64,000 nucleotides of DNA from Hemibagrus wyckioides. Taxonomy: Eukaryota; Chordata; Actinopteri; Siluriformes; Bagridae. The position numbers and the translations under genes were made by a program. Below are positions 25,901-39,800 of the stretch, one piece after another. The notes beneath the pieces are model-generated. The model was not told where the DNA came from. It saw only the letters and a list, made by a program, of their open reading frames with translations, and searched no databases. The stretch spans positions 10,559,573 through 10,623,572 of the forward strand of contig NC_080715.1 in the NCBI RefSeq assembly GCF_019097595.1, written 5' to 3'. The stretch's first letter is position 1. Every line of letters starts with the position of its first letter.

Positions 25901-28900
25901 GGAAAGGAACACTGTCAATCACTGGCTACATTACAATGCCTGATCATCAACTGATCCAGAAAGCCCTACCAAGGTCTTATTCTTGAGTACCGCCATCTAG
26001 TCTCCAGCGCAGTTCTGTCCTTCTCTTATTTTGTGCAAACAAGCTCTGGTCATAATAATTTCTAGTCATACAGAGGGTCAGAACCACACAAACAACTTCT
26101 CCAAATAAAAGTTTCCATCGTATTAATTTCAAGAGAGACTAGTGAGGGAATACATTTTTACAGCCGCTATAACATAAGTGATAACAGGAGCTAACGTCGT
26201 TAACATTAAATTTAGATGAAATGTACATTAAATGTAACTACTGTATAAATAATACTGTAATTAGTGGTGAATTGCTACGGTATAAAAGAAATAAAACACT
26301 CCATAGTGGTTGTTTAGTTTCTTATATCAGCACACCCTGTTGTGTGTTATCCCTTACTTATTCTTCTATATCTGCATACCAGTACAAATCAGCAACAGCA
26401 TAAAAATACATATATGTTTTTTGGCAAAATATCAAATCACCCGCCTCTTAAATCTCAGCATGTGCAGAGATATGCGGCTTCTCTGCAAACTGCAACGTGT
26501 TTTCAAAGATCCTCATACTGCTGATTCCAACAGTGTTATTCTCAACAGAGAAAGAATGCTTACATGTTTACAAGGACAGCAGTAAGAAGCGAGAAGCTTA
26601 TTCTGCCATTCTCTTCAGTCACTTCGCAGGATCTTGGCAGTGGCACTTTCTGCTGTCATTATACGTTATGAGAAAAGCTGTCCCAGCAGCCCCTGGGGAG
26701 AGGAAGTGGGTGTACATTTGGGGCGCTTTCAGATGGAGGGAAAACGTATTTATTACATTACAGAATTGGAGGAAAAAAGAAAACAGCATTCTCGAACCAA
26801 AATAAAATAGGTCATGGAAACAGTACAGTGGATTCAGTATATATGTTTATATTTATATTCGTGCCTGTGAATTGTTGTATTTAATCAGGTATATTTTTTT
26901 TAGTAAACAATCAAATTAGCCTGACAAATAGCTTTCATCCAGTAAGCTCAATATTGAGTGATGGGATGCATTGTCTCCACACTATCTAACACCGACTGCT
27001 ATGAAAACCGCCTCTCAAGCCTGTCTTGATAATGAACACCCACAATTTACAGGCAAAGAAATATGGAGGGAATAAACGTGTCAAGCATTGAGATTTCCTG
27101 TGGAGTGATGCATATCAGATTGATTTGATGCATTAGGATGGTGGATCGGTGGGTGGAGGCTTTGTCTCTGTGAATATGAAGGATGTTTGCCCTTTAAATT
27201 GCCTCCCGTTTTTGCCTGCATCAAGCTGCATCTGCCCACCGCAATGAACCAGGCTGTGAGAGAACCGATTCCTGCTCAGGGCACGCCGTCTCCCACAGAG
27301 CCTCCTGGAAATGTCATGCACCTGGTTGTCACTTCCTCAAATTGCATGTAATCCCAGCAACCCAATTCTCAGGGATTCCATAAAATGACAGAGCCTAGCC
27401 TGGATTAAATGCCATTTTGTAAATGGTCCAACCTTTCCTTTTTTTTCAGTATTATCTAAGCAGGCATGAAAGGCAAAGGATTAGAAAAGCAGGTGTGGTT
27501 GTAATAAGACAGAGTGTTAAAATCGTCATTGCCACTGCTGCCATAGAATGTTTGCATATTATATCCATTTTCATGCAAAATAACATGCATGTTTCACTGG
27601 AGGCTGGAATTAAGATATCACACAATTTAATTGTATACTACAGTGGTGTAAGAAGATTTCTCAGTCAATATTTACATCGCTGCACCATATTTAAATCTGA
27701 CACCGTCACATTTTAAAGTGGCAATCTGCAATCATATAAGGACACAGGTCCACGCAGTAATTAGGAAATTTCCACTCTACAAGAGTATGAAAATTAGTCA
27801 ATTCACATCTCTTAAGACGGTTAATAATATACCAGTTTAGCATCAGCTTATTTACTAACATAAAGTCATTACTTTTATTTATATTACAAAACAGTTAATG
27901 TACAATATGTGCTTCTGTGATCAAAATGCAATGAAGCATCAATGAGAACAAGCCAGAAAAACTGTGGTGAACTTTTTCAAACAAGGCAGCTAAAGTTAAA
28001 ATTCAAGACAGTGCGGGAAAGCTCCTGCAAGAATATCTCTTAACTAGATGCATGTGCATGAAAATTCATTAAACAAGAATAAATAGACTAGTAAGTGGCT
28101 ATGAAAAGATTTGTCAAGCTGAGATAATTGCCAAAAGGGTGTTTTAGTAAGCGCTGATAAAGTATGTTGTCTAAACCTTTGCACGTGCCATAGTTATTAA
28201 TTTATTTATTATTTAAGTTTAGCAAATATAAATTAGCCTTACTTGCAAAAAAAAGTTGTTTTTCTTTAGTTTTCTGCAGATGTTATGTTTATTTCTTGGT
28301 CACAATTTGGCCAGGGCTTCCAAAATCTACTGTATATACTAAATGATCTGACCAACTGACTGAGAAATGATCTCGCCATCCACTGTTATAAAACAGTGGT
28401 GGACTTACAAGGATTAAAACATGACAGGCCGTGTTATTATTACTATCCCAAATATAGGGTGTGTTATTGTTACGACACTGAAGTTTCCAATAACATGTCC
28501 CAAAGTGTTTTATTCTTTTATTTGCCAATGATTATTATTAAGACATTCCCTCCCCAGTCTCTCTTTTTTCTTTCTCTCTTGAAGTTAAAACAGAAACATG
28601 CAGCTTGTCTTGTTACAGAGAAATAACTTAAAAACAACACAAAAAATGTATGAAAAAACATAACGAAAACATTCAAACAGAACACTGAATAATCTCCTGA
28701 CAGAAAATGACAGAAAATTTCACCAAACAAATAATTACTGTTTTTTTTAAGCAAAGCATTCACTGTCAGGTATAAGGTGTAAATAGGAATATTATATTAT
28801 ATTATATTATATTATATTATATTATATTATATTATATTATATTATATTATATTATATTATATTATATTATATTATATTATATTATATTATATTATATTAT

Positions 28901-29668
28901 ATTATATTATATCAGAATGAACAAGGTGCAGCTTGAACTATTGTCCAATTAGAATCCAACCTTCAGCAGCACTGTGACATAAAACAAAGCACTTCCTATG
29001 AGGAGATTGGGTCAGGGTGTTGTGGTATACCCGCCCAATGAGATTTAGGTTTTCTTAAAACACTTTTTTTCCCCTCCCATTATATCATTTGTGCAGGAGA
29101 GCGGATGATGGACGTGGCGTCAGGTGCAAGTGGTCATGGTGAGAACACGGTGGTGGAGAGAGAGATGCAGTCCCTGGGATCAAGAGCAGCGGGGCCACAG
29201 GCCGCCAGGCAAGGCACCGGCCGGGAGCCAACGGCCACCCACATCAGGCACCTAGGGGTCGAGCCGCTGATCCGGGCATCCCGAGCCAATCTGTCCCGGC
29301 CAGTGTGGGGGTCCGAGGAAAGTGTGTCTTTAGCTAGCGATTACTATGGTAGCACGTTCAGTCTCTATAGAGGAAGGACTTTTTCTATTCCCCTGTAATA
29401 CAAAGCATTCCCATGAGTAAATGATTAAACTATACATAACTTCAGCAGCCCACAAAATAAACAGCAAATAATAATAATAATAATTGTAAAAATACAATCC
29501 TGCAAAACATCCATAGACAGCCCAATTTCACAGTCCTTGTGCCACAGAAGGCCTTCGCTGTGACATGGAGCACTGTGTGTTTGCTGAGGAGGGGAGGCGA
29601 TTCAGAACAGAGCCTAGGGTGTGACCCCTTAATTTCTTTCCTTGATCTGTCTGTAGGACACAGAGAGA

Positions 29669-29714
<46 letters not shown>

Positions 29715-32700
29715 AAGAAAGAAAGAAAGAAAGAAGGCTCTCCACATTTGGATGAGGTACAGATCAGCCCACTGTGAGAGAGCAGCATGAGCTGCCAAAC
29801 CCATTACAATTAGACGTGACTCATTCACAGGTGGAGGTTCAGTAAACTGAAACAATGACAATGTAGGAAAGAGCAGATATTGCAGCGATGCAAGCCAAGT
29901 GCGCTGAGGCTGTTTTGTTTTTCAGCTGCAAATCTCACCCTTATGTAATTCCGAAAGTGTTGCTAAGAAAGTGGCAAAGCAAAGCTTTTGAGCACAAATC
30001 ATTCTTCATGTGGGTGCTTGATCAGTTTGCAGTTGTTATATGATGCACAGAATAAAAGGAAAGAGAAAGAAAGAAGAAAGACAGGATTTTCTGATTCTGT
30101 CCCTCCTCCTCAGCACCATCCACACAGCCATGTTAAAGCTAGGGCCAACAATACATGCAATAGCACCTAGGACTCCAAATATTCCTGCCAAATGCCAAGT
30201 ACATTTAAACATCATGCCCCATTTAATGGCCAGAATAATATTTTCAGTAAATATGTAAATTTCATCACAGTACATTAACACTCAGTGCTTTGGCAATAGT
30301 GTCTAGTAAGATCTGAGCAATTTAACTCCAGCCTCATGCTCATCTTTAAGTTTCTTTTATATACACATTTACATATATCTCATTTTTCATCTCTCCATTT
30401 CTTTCATGGAGCATGTTGGCTGTCCAAGAAAGTGAACTGATGAAGGCAGGCTGGTCATGTTTCTGTCTAATGTCTAAAGCTTAGCTGACCTTGGCAGACA
30501 CAGAGAAATCATTGTTTATCATCCAGTTACAGACCTGGCCTTTAAGCCTACCAGCCAATAATCTTGTGTCAGATCTGTGCAGTGTATGTGCCAGCTACAT
30601 GCCAGCCGACATCCTATAAGGAAGTTACGTGACCTTTTCTTGTTGGCCAGCACATGTTATATCTCACCAAACCATAGCCAAATGTTAAAGTGAAATGTTA
30701 GAAATATTATAATGACCCTTAAAAAAAGAAAGAAAGAATATGGTGCATTTGTCATTACATTTTCAAATCAGGTCAAATTAGTGAAATGTCTGGGATGCGG
30801 TTTTATAGCATTTCCATTTTCATCACATTAGACTGTAACTTAATACAGAAAAAAAAAATTGCTTTCGCAAAATAAAAAAACGAAGATTTTATTAAATTAA
30901 CTGCCACCTCCCTTGCCCACAATTACTGCCTTTTCTGTGCCTCATCTAGAATTATTTTCTTTTAGTTCATACTTTCCTTTGACCCCCATTTCTATGTGCA
31001 TTTTCTATTTTTGCCTATTTTCTATTTTTTTTTTACCTCCGAAACAATAGATGCAAAATAAATTGATCTTGTGGCTGTTGCTATTATTTGCATCATATTG
31101 TTTGTGTGAGGTGCCATCGGCCCTTTTAGGTTCTCTGATTTTTCTGCATGCTTTTTATTGAAGAATTGCTTTAGCATGACTCCTTGCATGCACTTTATGC
31201 CAAACGTATTATATATATAAATATAAACCATATTTGCATATATTGTAATTAAAAATATTAATGTAAATGGATATATATGGATTCCTCAGCTTATATAGCA
31301 ATTGAATAATTATTTTGATTTTTCTTTTATATATTAGACAATGAAGCACAAAAGAATAGACGCATTGCCAAACATATAATCATAGTCATCATTACATTGT
31401 AAATTTGATATCTGAAATAAAGCTTTAAATGGACAACGAAATCTTGGTAATTTGCCTTTTTCGTTTATCAGTAATTAAAAATAGCACCATTGGCCTATAG
31501 TTTCAAATTTACTGATAACAAGGAATATTTTCCAAACAGCCTGAGTGGCTAGGGTGCCATTACTAATTGCTGGATTTTTCATAGTGCACTAACACAGCCC
31601 ACTACTACAGAGCATCCGAGTGTTATTTTTCCAAATTCTTGCACGGTCATGTTCCTTTGCATGGTTTTGACACTGCTTGGGTGATGTTCATGCAGTCCTT
31701 TACACTGGATATCTCATACAGAAGTAAGTCTAAACATCTGCAGGCTGGGAAGGAAGCCTGTGGATTTAAAAAAAAAAAGAAAAAGAAAAAGAATGTGCTA
31801 TGTATAAAGGGGCCATTTTCATTTCTACAATCTGTATTGTTTCCAGCAAAGAGATCATTCATATATCCTCCTAACAGGAGTCTTCTTAATTATTTAAGCG
31901 CTTATTCTATATAATAATTTGCAACATTTCCTTCTCAGCTATGGCAGTGATATTTGACCTACAGATGTGTATATCCAGTCATATATGGTGGTCTAGTCCA
32001 GTGTTTTTGGAAGGAATTGGCTAGTAGGCTCCAATGAATTTGGCTTTACCAAACCTACACACTTAGGTGTATTGTAAATTGAAGTGAATTTATTTAATTT
32101 GGTTCTATTGTGATGAAAGAAAACTCACTTTTTTTGGGCAGAGTGAGACTTGGTCTTGACTGTCACCCCAAGACCAATGTAAAAGGCATTCTTATTTCTT
32201 TATATATTTATCTTTATTTTGTTCAACTTCCACTCACAAGTTTTACCCAAACTTTTATACAGAAACAAATTAGAGTAGATCTGATTACTAGGTACTTGAT
32301 GTAGATAGCATGTTTGTTTCTTTACCCCACTTATAATTGGGACATTTCAAAAGTTAAACCCCAATATTGCCACTCAAGACAAACACACAGAGACACTGAA
32401 ATATACAAGCATTCACAAATTTCCTCTCACATACATTGTATTCCCAAGACAAAATGCCTCTCTGGCCCCCTGTCCTCTTCCAAATAGCTGGGCTCCTCCC
32501 CCCTTATTAACCCAATAGTCTAACAGAACATTTCCGTTAATCGCCTTCTTTCAGGAGCCAATCTGAGGAAGTTTTGAGGGAATCTCCCCCACAAGTTCTC
32601 CCTCCCCCTTCCCCTAAAATAATCCGTTCATCCACCTCTCCCATGCTCGGCCGATCTGGCTCTGGTCCCCCCACCCCCCTGACCCCACGCAAGAAAGCTG

Positions 32701-35700
32701 TTGTGCCGAGTGAATACCAAGACACAGTACCAGGAGAGTTCGAGGAGAAGATTAAACAACCAAAGTCTTCAGCCATGTCCCAGAGTAGTGCGCAGGACTC
32801 TCGTCCCCAGACCCCCGTCAGTGACTACTCCCGGAAGGACTTGACCCCCCGTCCCTCTCCTAAACTGATACGGCCAAGTTCCAAGATCTTCGAAAGGGTG
32901 AGAGTTTTTGAAGAGCGCAGAAGAAGCATTGACAATCCTGAGGGGTCAATCTCTGGACGCTCTTGGGCTGGCTTTAACAGAGCTCCTTCCATTGACTCTG
33001 ATGACGGAGGGAGTCGTCTAGGAATCTCAAGAGAAAGTTCCAAGGAGGACCTCCATGAAGCTTTGAAGGCAGATGCAGAGCAGAGAAGATCTATGTTCAG
33101 GCAGAGAGCTGCTTCACTAGAGGACAGACCTCGCTACTCCCAGAAAGTGCAAGATATTGAGCACAAGTTCACAGAGGAACTCCAGCGAATCAAAAAGCTT
33201 GTGGGGAAACCACATATGAAGAAGTCCTTCTCTACTGAACAGCTATCAACTTTTCACAGGGGCAGGCAGCCCATCAGAAAACTGGAGCCCATCCCGCCTC
33301 AGGTGCTTCAAAAGCTACAGGACCGGGAGCGTGCTCAGCAAGAGCAAGAGAAGAGAATAAAGGAACAACCCAAAGACAAATCACCACAGGGGCAAACACG
33401 ACAGGTTCAGCAACAGGAACCATTGTTACAGGATCAGGTTGGACGAGAGAGGTCACCCATGACAACTAAAACAATTAACCAAAGGGCAGAGGAGTCGTCA
33501 CCTCCAGAAGGTACATCACCATCTGAGTTACCTGGACAAAGGTCTCCAAGACTAATGCGTGGACCTAGTCCAGTTGCTGAAAACCCTCCAAGATCTCCAG
33601 TTGTGGAAATCACCTCTGTGACTGATGAGCACCCACACTCCCCTCGAAGAACAAGAGCAGAGTCACCATCCAGAAATGTCCTAGAGATGACATTACGCAA
33701 GGTAGAACCTAGACCTGCAAGCCCACTCGTAAAGAGAGTAGGTCAACTCCAAGAAGTCACCCCAGTCCACATAGAGGATGATACTGTCAATAGAAAAACA
33801 CCTATAGAGATCACTCTGAGAAAGCTGGACAGAAGACCAGAAAGTCCTCTTGTGCAGAGTGAAATCAGTGCAGTACAAGAGTGTCCTGTCCAGGCACCAC
33901 CTCTTAAACCTACAAGGCTTACACTCACCTCCTCTAAAGAAGAGAAGATGGAGATAGATGTGACTCCTCTAGCACCAGCCCTAAAGGTCACTATCCCACA
34001 AATTATTGTTGAAGAGGAGCCAATGGAAACAGAAACTCCTGTACCTGCACACAGTGATAAAACAAGCAACAATGCCACTTCTAAAGAGGAAAAACCTCAA
34101 AAAGTGAGAGGAAGGGGACGTAAACAAAGACCAATGTCTCCTGAATTAGGTGGGTGTGTTGTGTTTATTCATGAATGATTTCTATTTTACAAAATAATTT
34201 GTGTACAGTAGTCTCTTGTTCAAAATATTAAATGTCTCATCATTCATGATTTTGTTCTCCAGTTACAACCCTCTATTCAGACCAAAACAAACTGATAATG
34301 ACGTAATGAAGTACAATGAAGTAATTTCTATTAAGATCCTTACCAAGTCTTGGCAATTGGTCAATGTATTTATTTTATTGTACTGGACCAACCAGGAACA
34401 GACCTTGGATATGGATCAGAATCTGTATTACAAGCTCTGTACAAAAAGATGGATGCCTTAAAAGATGAACGACCTACCCCTGTAAATACAGACCTTAATA
34501 AGCTGTAGCCTAGCATACTTAAAGTGCAGTTAGCAGCTGGCTAATGGGAAGTCATGCTTAGGGCAGTGGTTAGGGTTTGGACTGATCTGAAGGTTGTAAA
34601 TTCAACTCTGTTGCAGTAACATGCCTATTGTCATGGTTACTTTTGCAGAATCTTCTGATGACTCCTATGTGTCAGCAGAAGAAGACCCTCTAGAGGCCCC
34701 AATATTTGAGTTTCCTCTTCAGGACACAATAGCATCCTCTGGTGCTGAGGTTTTGCTGAAGTGCATTATTGCTGGCAATCCTCTTCCTGAAGGCAAGTTC
34801 TTCCTGTTAACCTTTTGGAGAGCACCAAAAAAAAGCTTAAATGTCTGACATGACTAGAGGCTGTTTAATTCCATATGTACATAGTGTTGAGTTGCAACCA
34901 TTTAATGTTATATAAACATAAGCTGGAAAAGAGCAGAGCAAAATAACATTGCAGTCTTATCCTTAATAAAACTGTACCAGACACTGAATACAAAAAGGCT
35001 TACATGCATGAGTTTTTAAAATCTAGTGACATGGATGCAGAACAACGTGGAAATTAAGAACAGTCCCACACACGTGGTGAAAGTGGAGGGAGAGAGGCAC
35101 AGTCTTCTCATCAAATGGACAAAACCAAGTGATGCTGGCACATACACTGTAACAGCCACAAATGAAGTGGGCAAGGCTTCCTGCAGCGCCTCCCTCTTTA
35201 TCAAACCAGGTGAGTGTTTAGTTTTAGGCGGGCTGCCAGGGCTGTCAAGAATAACGTGTCATTCACTGAAGACGTGTTTTCTGATGAGAAGAGACATTAT
35301 TCTAAACTAAATTCTTCATTCTGGCATGACTTGTCCAGAACATTACGTTATTGCAAGCCCGTTTTCTGACACTAGCCCGGAGTCAGAAATCTCATCACTA
35401 GTATATTTAGAAAGTCTGATGTGTATTGAGCGCCCCACAGAGAAGCATGCCATCCTTAATCCCTCTTTCAGGGCTCTTGAGAAGCTATCTTTCGAAATGC
35501 ATTTTAAAGGAAATTTAGCTTTTTTATTTCACTTTCTTGCTCTTCCTTGCTCTTTCTTGTATATTCATGGAAAGGACTATTTGAAAGGCAGAGAAAGGTG
35601 ACATACCATTACATCATTGATCCTCAGAGTTCAGTGCTTTCTATATTCCAAGCTGAGGGGGAGGCATTTTGGAGGGTGATGTGGGGAATTTTAGCACCTC

Positions 35701-36721
35701 TGGTTATTTCAGTGGGTTTAAAGGACGAAGCAGTGAGTCATTTTACCAACCTACGTTCCTACAGGTCTGGGTTAGCAGCTCAGTGCTGGTGATAAACTCA
35801 TCCCTGGAGGGAGTTGGTTACTAATTTAGATTGAATGCTTTCCTGTTTATCTTTCTACCGGCACTTTCCATTTAAGTAAGCCCTTTGCTTTCTTTCTCTA
35901 GCCTTATATGTGTGTGTCTCTTGCAACCTCTCCTTCTCTCCCCTCAATCTCTAACCTGAGCTTCATAGCAATAGTTACCATAGCAACCACAGCAAATAGC
36001 AGACTGTTGTTTGAAGATTGCACAGCCACGCCCAGTGCATTATTTTATTTTAAACTAAGCATTTGATTTATTACTGTTTGTGTTCTCTTCATTTGCCATC
36101 TTGTTGGTGTGGGTTTAACAGAAATGCACACAAGCAGCTGGACAAACTGGAAACACACCGACTGATGCTACACGTTTTTAGTACTCATTTAGCCTGGATG
36201 TTCAAAAGCTTCATCTGATGCAAACAAGCTGCCACAGCACTTTTCAGTAACTCTCATTACAAAGCGTCATCTACTGTAAATGACATTTGCACTCAGTCCT
36301 CATTAATGAACTACAGCATAGATGTTGTAGATGTCCAGAATTCATTATATAGCTTTTAAGATGCATTTGCAGTGTTTATGATACAAGGTGGCACTTAAAG
36401 GTAAAACCAGTTCAAAAATAAAAGAGAATGAGTATGGAAATGGACTTGAAATGGAATAAAATTGGTAGGAAATGTGTCCTGATCATCTGCATAATGATTC
36501 TGCTTGAGCAGAGTTAAAATACAATTAATCTATCTGCCTATTAAAATTCAACTTTCATTCTCGGCCACAGTCATTTGTATATCAACCCCATTTTGAATAA
36601 TAGCCTGCTGGAAGATTTACATAAAATCAGGCGATTTAGGGCTAGAATTTCTTCTGCAATGTGTCACTGCTGAAGTTCTTATTTGCATTTTACTTTATAA
36701 TAATAATAATAACAACAATAC

Positions 36722-36754
<33 letters not shown>

Positions 36755-36809
36755 TAATAATAATTCTTCTTCTTCTTCATTATTATTGTTATTATTATTA
36801 TTATAAATT

Positions 36810-36840
<31 letters not shown>

Positions 36841-39800
36841 TATTGTCTTGAAATACTAACAGTGATCTGACTATGACATGGTAGTAAAGGCCCCATTTTC
36901 TTACTAGTTAAATTGACACCTAAGGCAATTACAGGTGAAATGAAACACGGGGAATCACAATTTTTTAAAACAATTGTATCAATTTACTGAAATGGCACCA
37001 TACTGCCTCTGCTAGGACTGAACCGCTTATTCTAATGTATAAATAGGATGGTTGCTATGAGAGACATGGTACTGTATGGCTGTCTCTTCTTCTGAAATAG
37101 TCTTTAATGGGAGCCTGGAGGAGCTCTGCATGTATAGTGTGTTTGTGTGTATGCACTGCTGCTTGGAAGAAACTCTGCAATTAATTCTTAAATGAAGACA
37201 TAGGCAAACAGAAATGATTGCTATAAATGGTAACAGGATTTAACAACAGCACTACATTTGTCTGGCCACCAGAGGCATAGGTAAGTGTAAGACTGTTCTA
37301 AAACTAAATGTCATATTCAAGAAAGGTACAATCATTGAATCTGGTAGAATACCCAGTTGTAGGTACTGCATTGTATTGGTTTTTGCTTGTATCTATGTTT
37401 GTTTGCTTAATTTTGTTAGTGTATGTTGCAAAATGGTATTATTCAGGTAGTAAGAGTTTGGGTGCTTTATAGATGTTCTAGTTTAGGAGTGATAATCACA
37501 TGCTGGTTGATGTAATACACACTGTGCACGAGGTGATGAGCAGAACCCTGTATCTGCTGTCTATTTATTCCCACTGTAAGCTGACAGGATCTGCTCTGAA
37601 CCTATAGCAGCATGGGCTTTCTGACAGTAAAACCACTTCACACACTTTTGGCACTGGTTTGCCAATCAAATTAACTTGTTATTGTATTGAACATGATAAT
37701 TTATAAAGTTTAGGCCGAAGATATGAATTTAAATAGATCTTTAACTCTCTTAAAAGTCAATTTTCCAGTAATATCACAAGATTTTCACTGACATGAAGTT
37801 TTGCTGTTTTTCCAAAATATTTCTCTGGTTTGTGGAACTGGCATTTGGCATTTTGTATACAGCAGTTTCTTAAATAAATAATGATTTATTAATTTATAAA
37901 CACACCTGATTTAGTGTTCATGACAACCCTGAAATAGAAAGATTATCAGGAAAATCAGGATAAAATTCCAAACCAAATTAGGAACCAGTTAAGTGTATGA
38001 TATTAATACATGAAATTAAGCCTTTTTGTTTTATATTATCAAATAACTCACAACCTATTATCTCTTAAAAGGTTTTTTTAAAGAAAAGAGAAAAAAAAGA
38101 AGCAATACTAAATCGAATGAGGCTATTTTTACGATGTAAATGTTTCACATTTCACAGTTTTGCCTATAGTGTATATGTGTTTTGGATTATATTTTCAAAC
38201 TGAATAATTTCAAATACATTTCATGTTAATTAGTATTTTGCTGAAACTACTGATTTTGTATCATTATTATTAATTCCTGCTATCTGAACAACACAGAAGT
38301 TTGAACATAAGCTGGGTTTGTACAGAGAGTACAGCAACATGTCATTATATCCCCAGAACTCATTCGTCCAGCTCTGGTTCCCATCTCCAGGATGGACAAT
38401 GTTTCATAAAAGTACTGAGCAGAATCTCCACATTGTCACACTGAGTGACTGGATTTGGCATTACCTGATTCATTCTATCCTCAGCCATCCACAATGCAGA
38501 CTGATGGCTTTTTACTTAACGCTTCCTTCCGTTGAATACCTCTCCTCTCACCAAGATCAGATACAAAAGCTTGTCTAACAGAGGCAGGATAGGATCCGGG
38601 CACAATCCCTGCTAGTGTGTGTGAATTTTACACTTCAGTGAACTTGTGTGGATAGAATGAGTTTTTCTGCCTGTCACTGGTTAGGAGGCAATTGAAGATT
38701 ATGTAATTTGATGTACGGATATTACGCCAGTATTTATAAAGCCATTCATAATTGTCCCAGTCAGCATGTGTGACATGTATCTATAGTGTTAGGTTAATAA
38801 TAATAAAATATGCACATTTCATTATTCAATCCAAATTCAGTAGATCTGAGGCTTCACGGATTCAGTCTCTAATGTTCCTGGACCAGATATCATGTGTGAC
38901 AACACACTTTTGTTTGAGCACCATATTAATCCGCTCATGTAAAATTGCCTGGCTTTGACCCTTTACTTTATTTGAAGGATCCTGGTTTAAGCTTTCATGA
39001 CCTTGCAAGATTTCTCCCTTAAGAATTTCTCCCTAAGAGTTCTCCCTTCTTTGATATGTCTGCTATTATCATAAATAGACTGCAAAATATTCAGCAGCTG
39101 GAGTCTTTACTCATTCCAAATGTTCAGCATACATCGCTCCTGAACTCTTAAAGTTAACCCATCACAAAGAATCTCTGCTTTCTTATACTTCTGAGCACCA
39201 AAAGACTTAATCCCAAATCCAAATTGACATCAGTGGAGGTGTGTGTTCGCATGCGAGTGTGTGTTGGGGAAAAATTCAATTATATTGCCTTCCCCCAGGA
39301 CCTTCGTGACTGAACTTCCTTCTCCCATTTTAAAAGTCAACTTAAAAAACCTTTATTGCCAGCACATTTCTCTTCCTTCTTCTTCCTGCTAGTCTTTGTA
39401 GTCTTTCTCCATGATCAGCATTTTTTGTACAATGACCTTGTGTTCATACAGTGCCCTTTTATTTTCATCTTGACTGGATTTTAAATATACAGACTTCTGA
39501 CAATAATGTGTCTAATCCCCAGAGCCTAGCCAAGACGTGAGAGGCAACCTTGGTGTTCCCATGGACATCAGTAGCCCCATCACGTCTGATGAGGAGTACC
39601 TCAGCCCTTTGGAGGAGGCTATGGATTTTGTCGGATCATCCTACCGTGGTCCTGAACCCCGGAAGACCACAGACACTCGGTTTAAAGAGCCCCCTGCCTT
39701 TCAGGTGAATTGTCATATTAGCTTTGGACAATTAAATAACACAGGGTTGAATCAAAAGCCTGTTTTTGTGTCCTGGTGAGATTCTATCACATATTTCTAT

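Noticed and set aside
29442..29861. 139-aa minus-strand ORF with Ser/Leu runs
   Set aside because: Produced by the GA/GAAA microsatellite.
39000..39522. Internal APEG-1-type promoter upstream of exon 8
   Set aside because: No clear TATA, CArG or clustered E-box arrangement, and the isoform start Met is missing; left as an open question in the findings.
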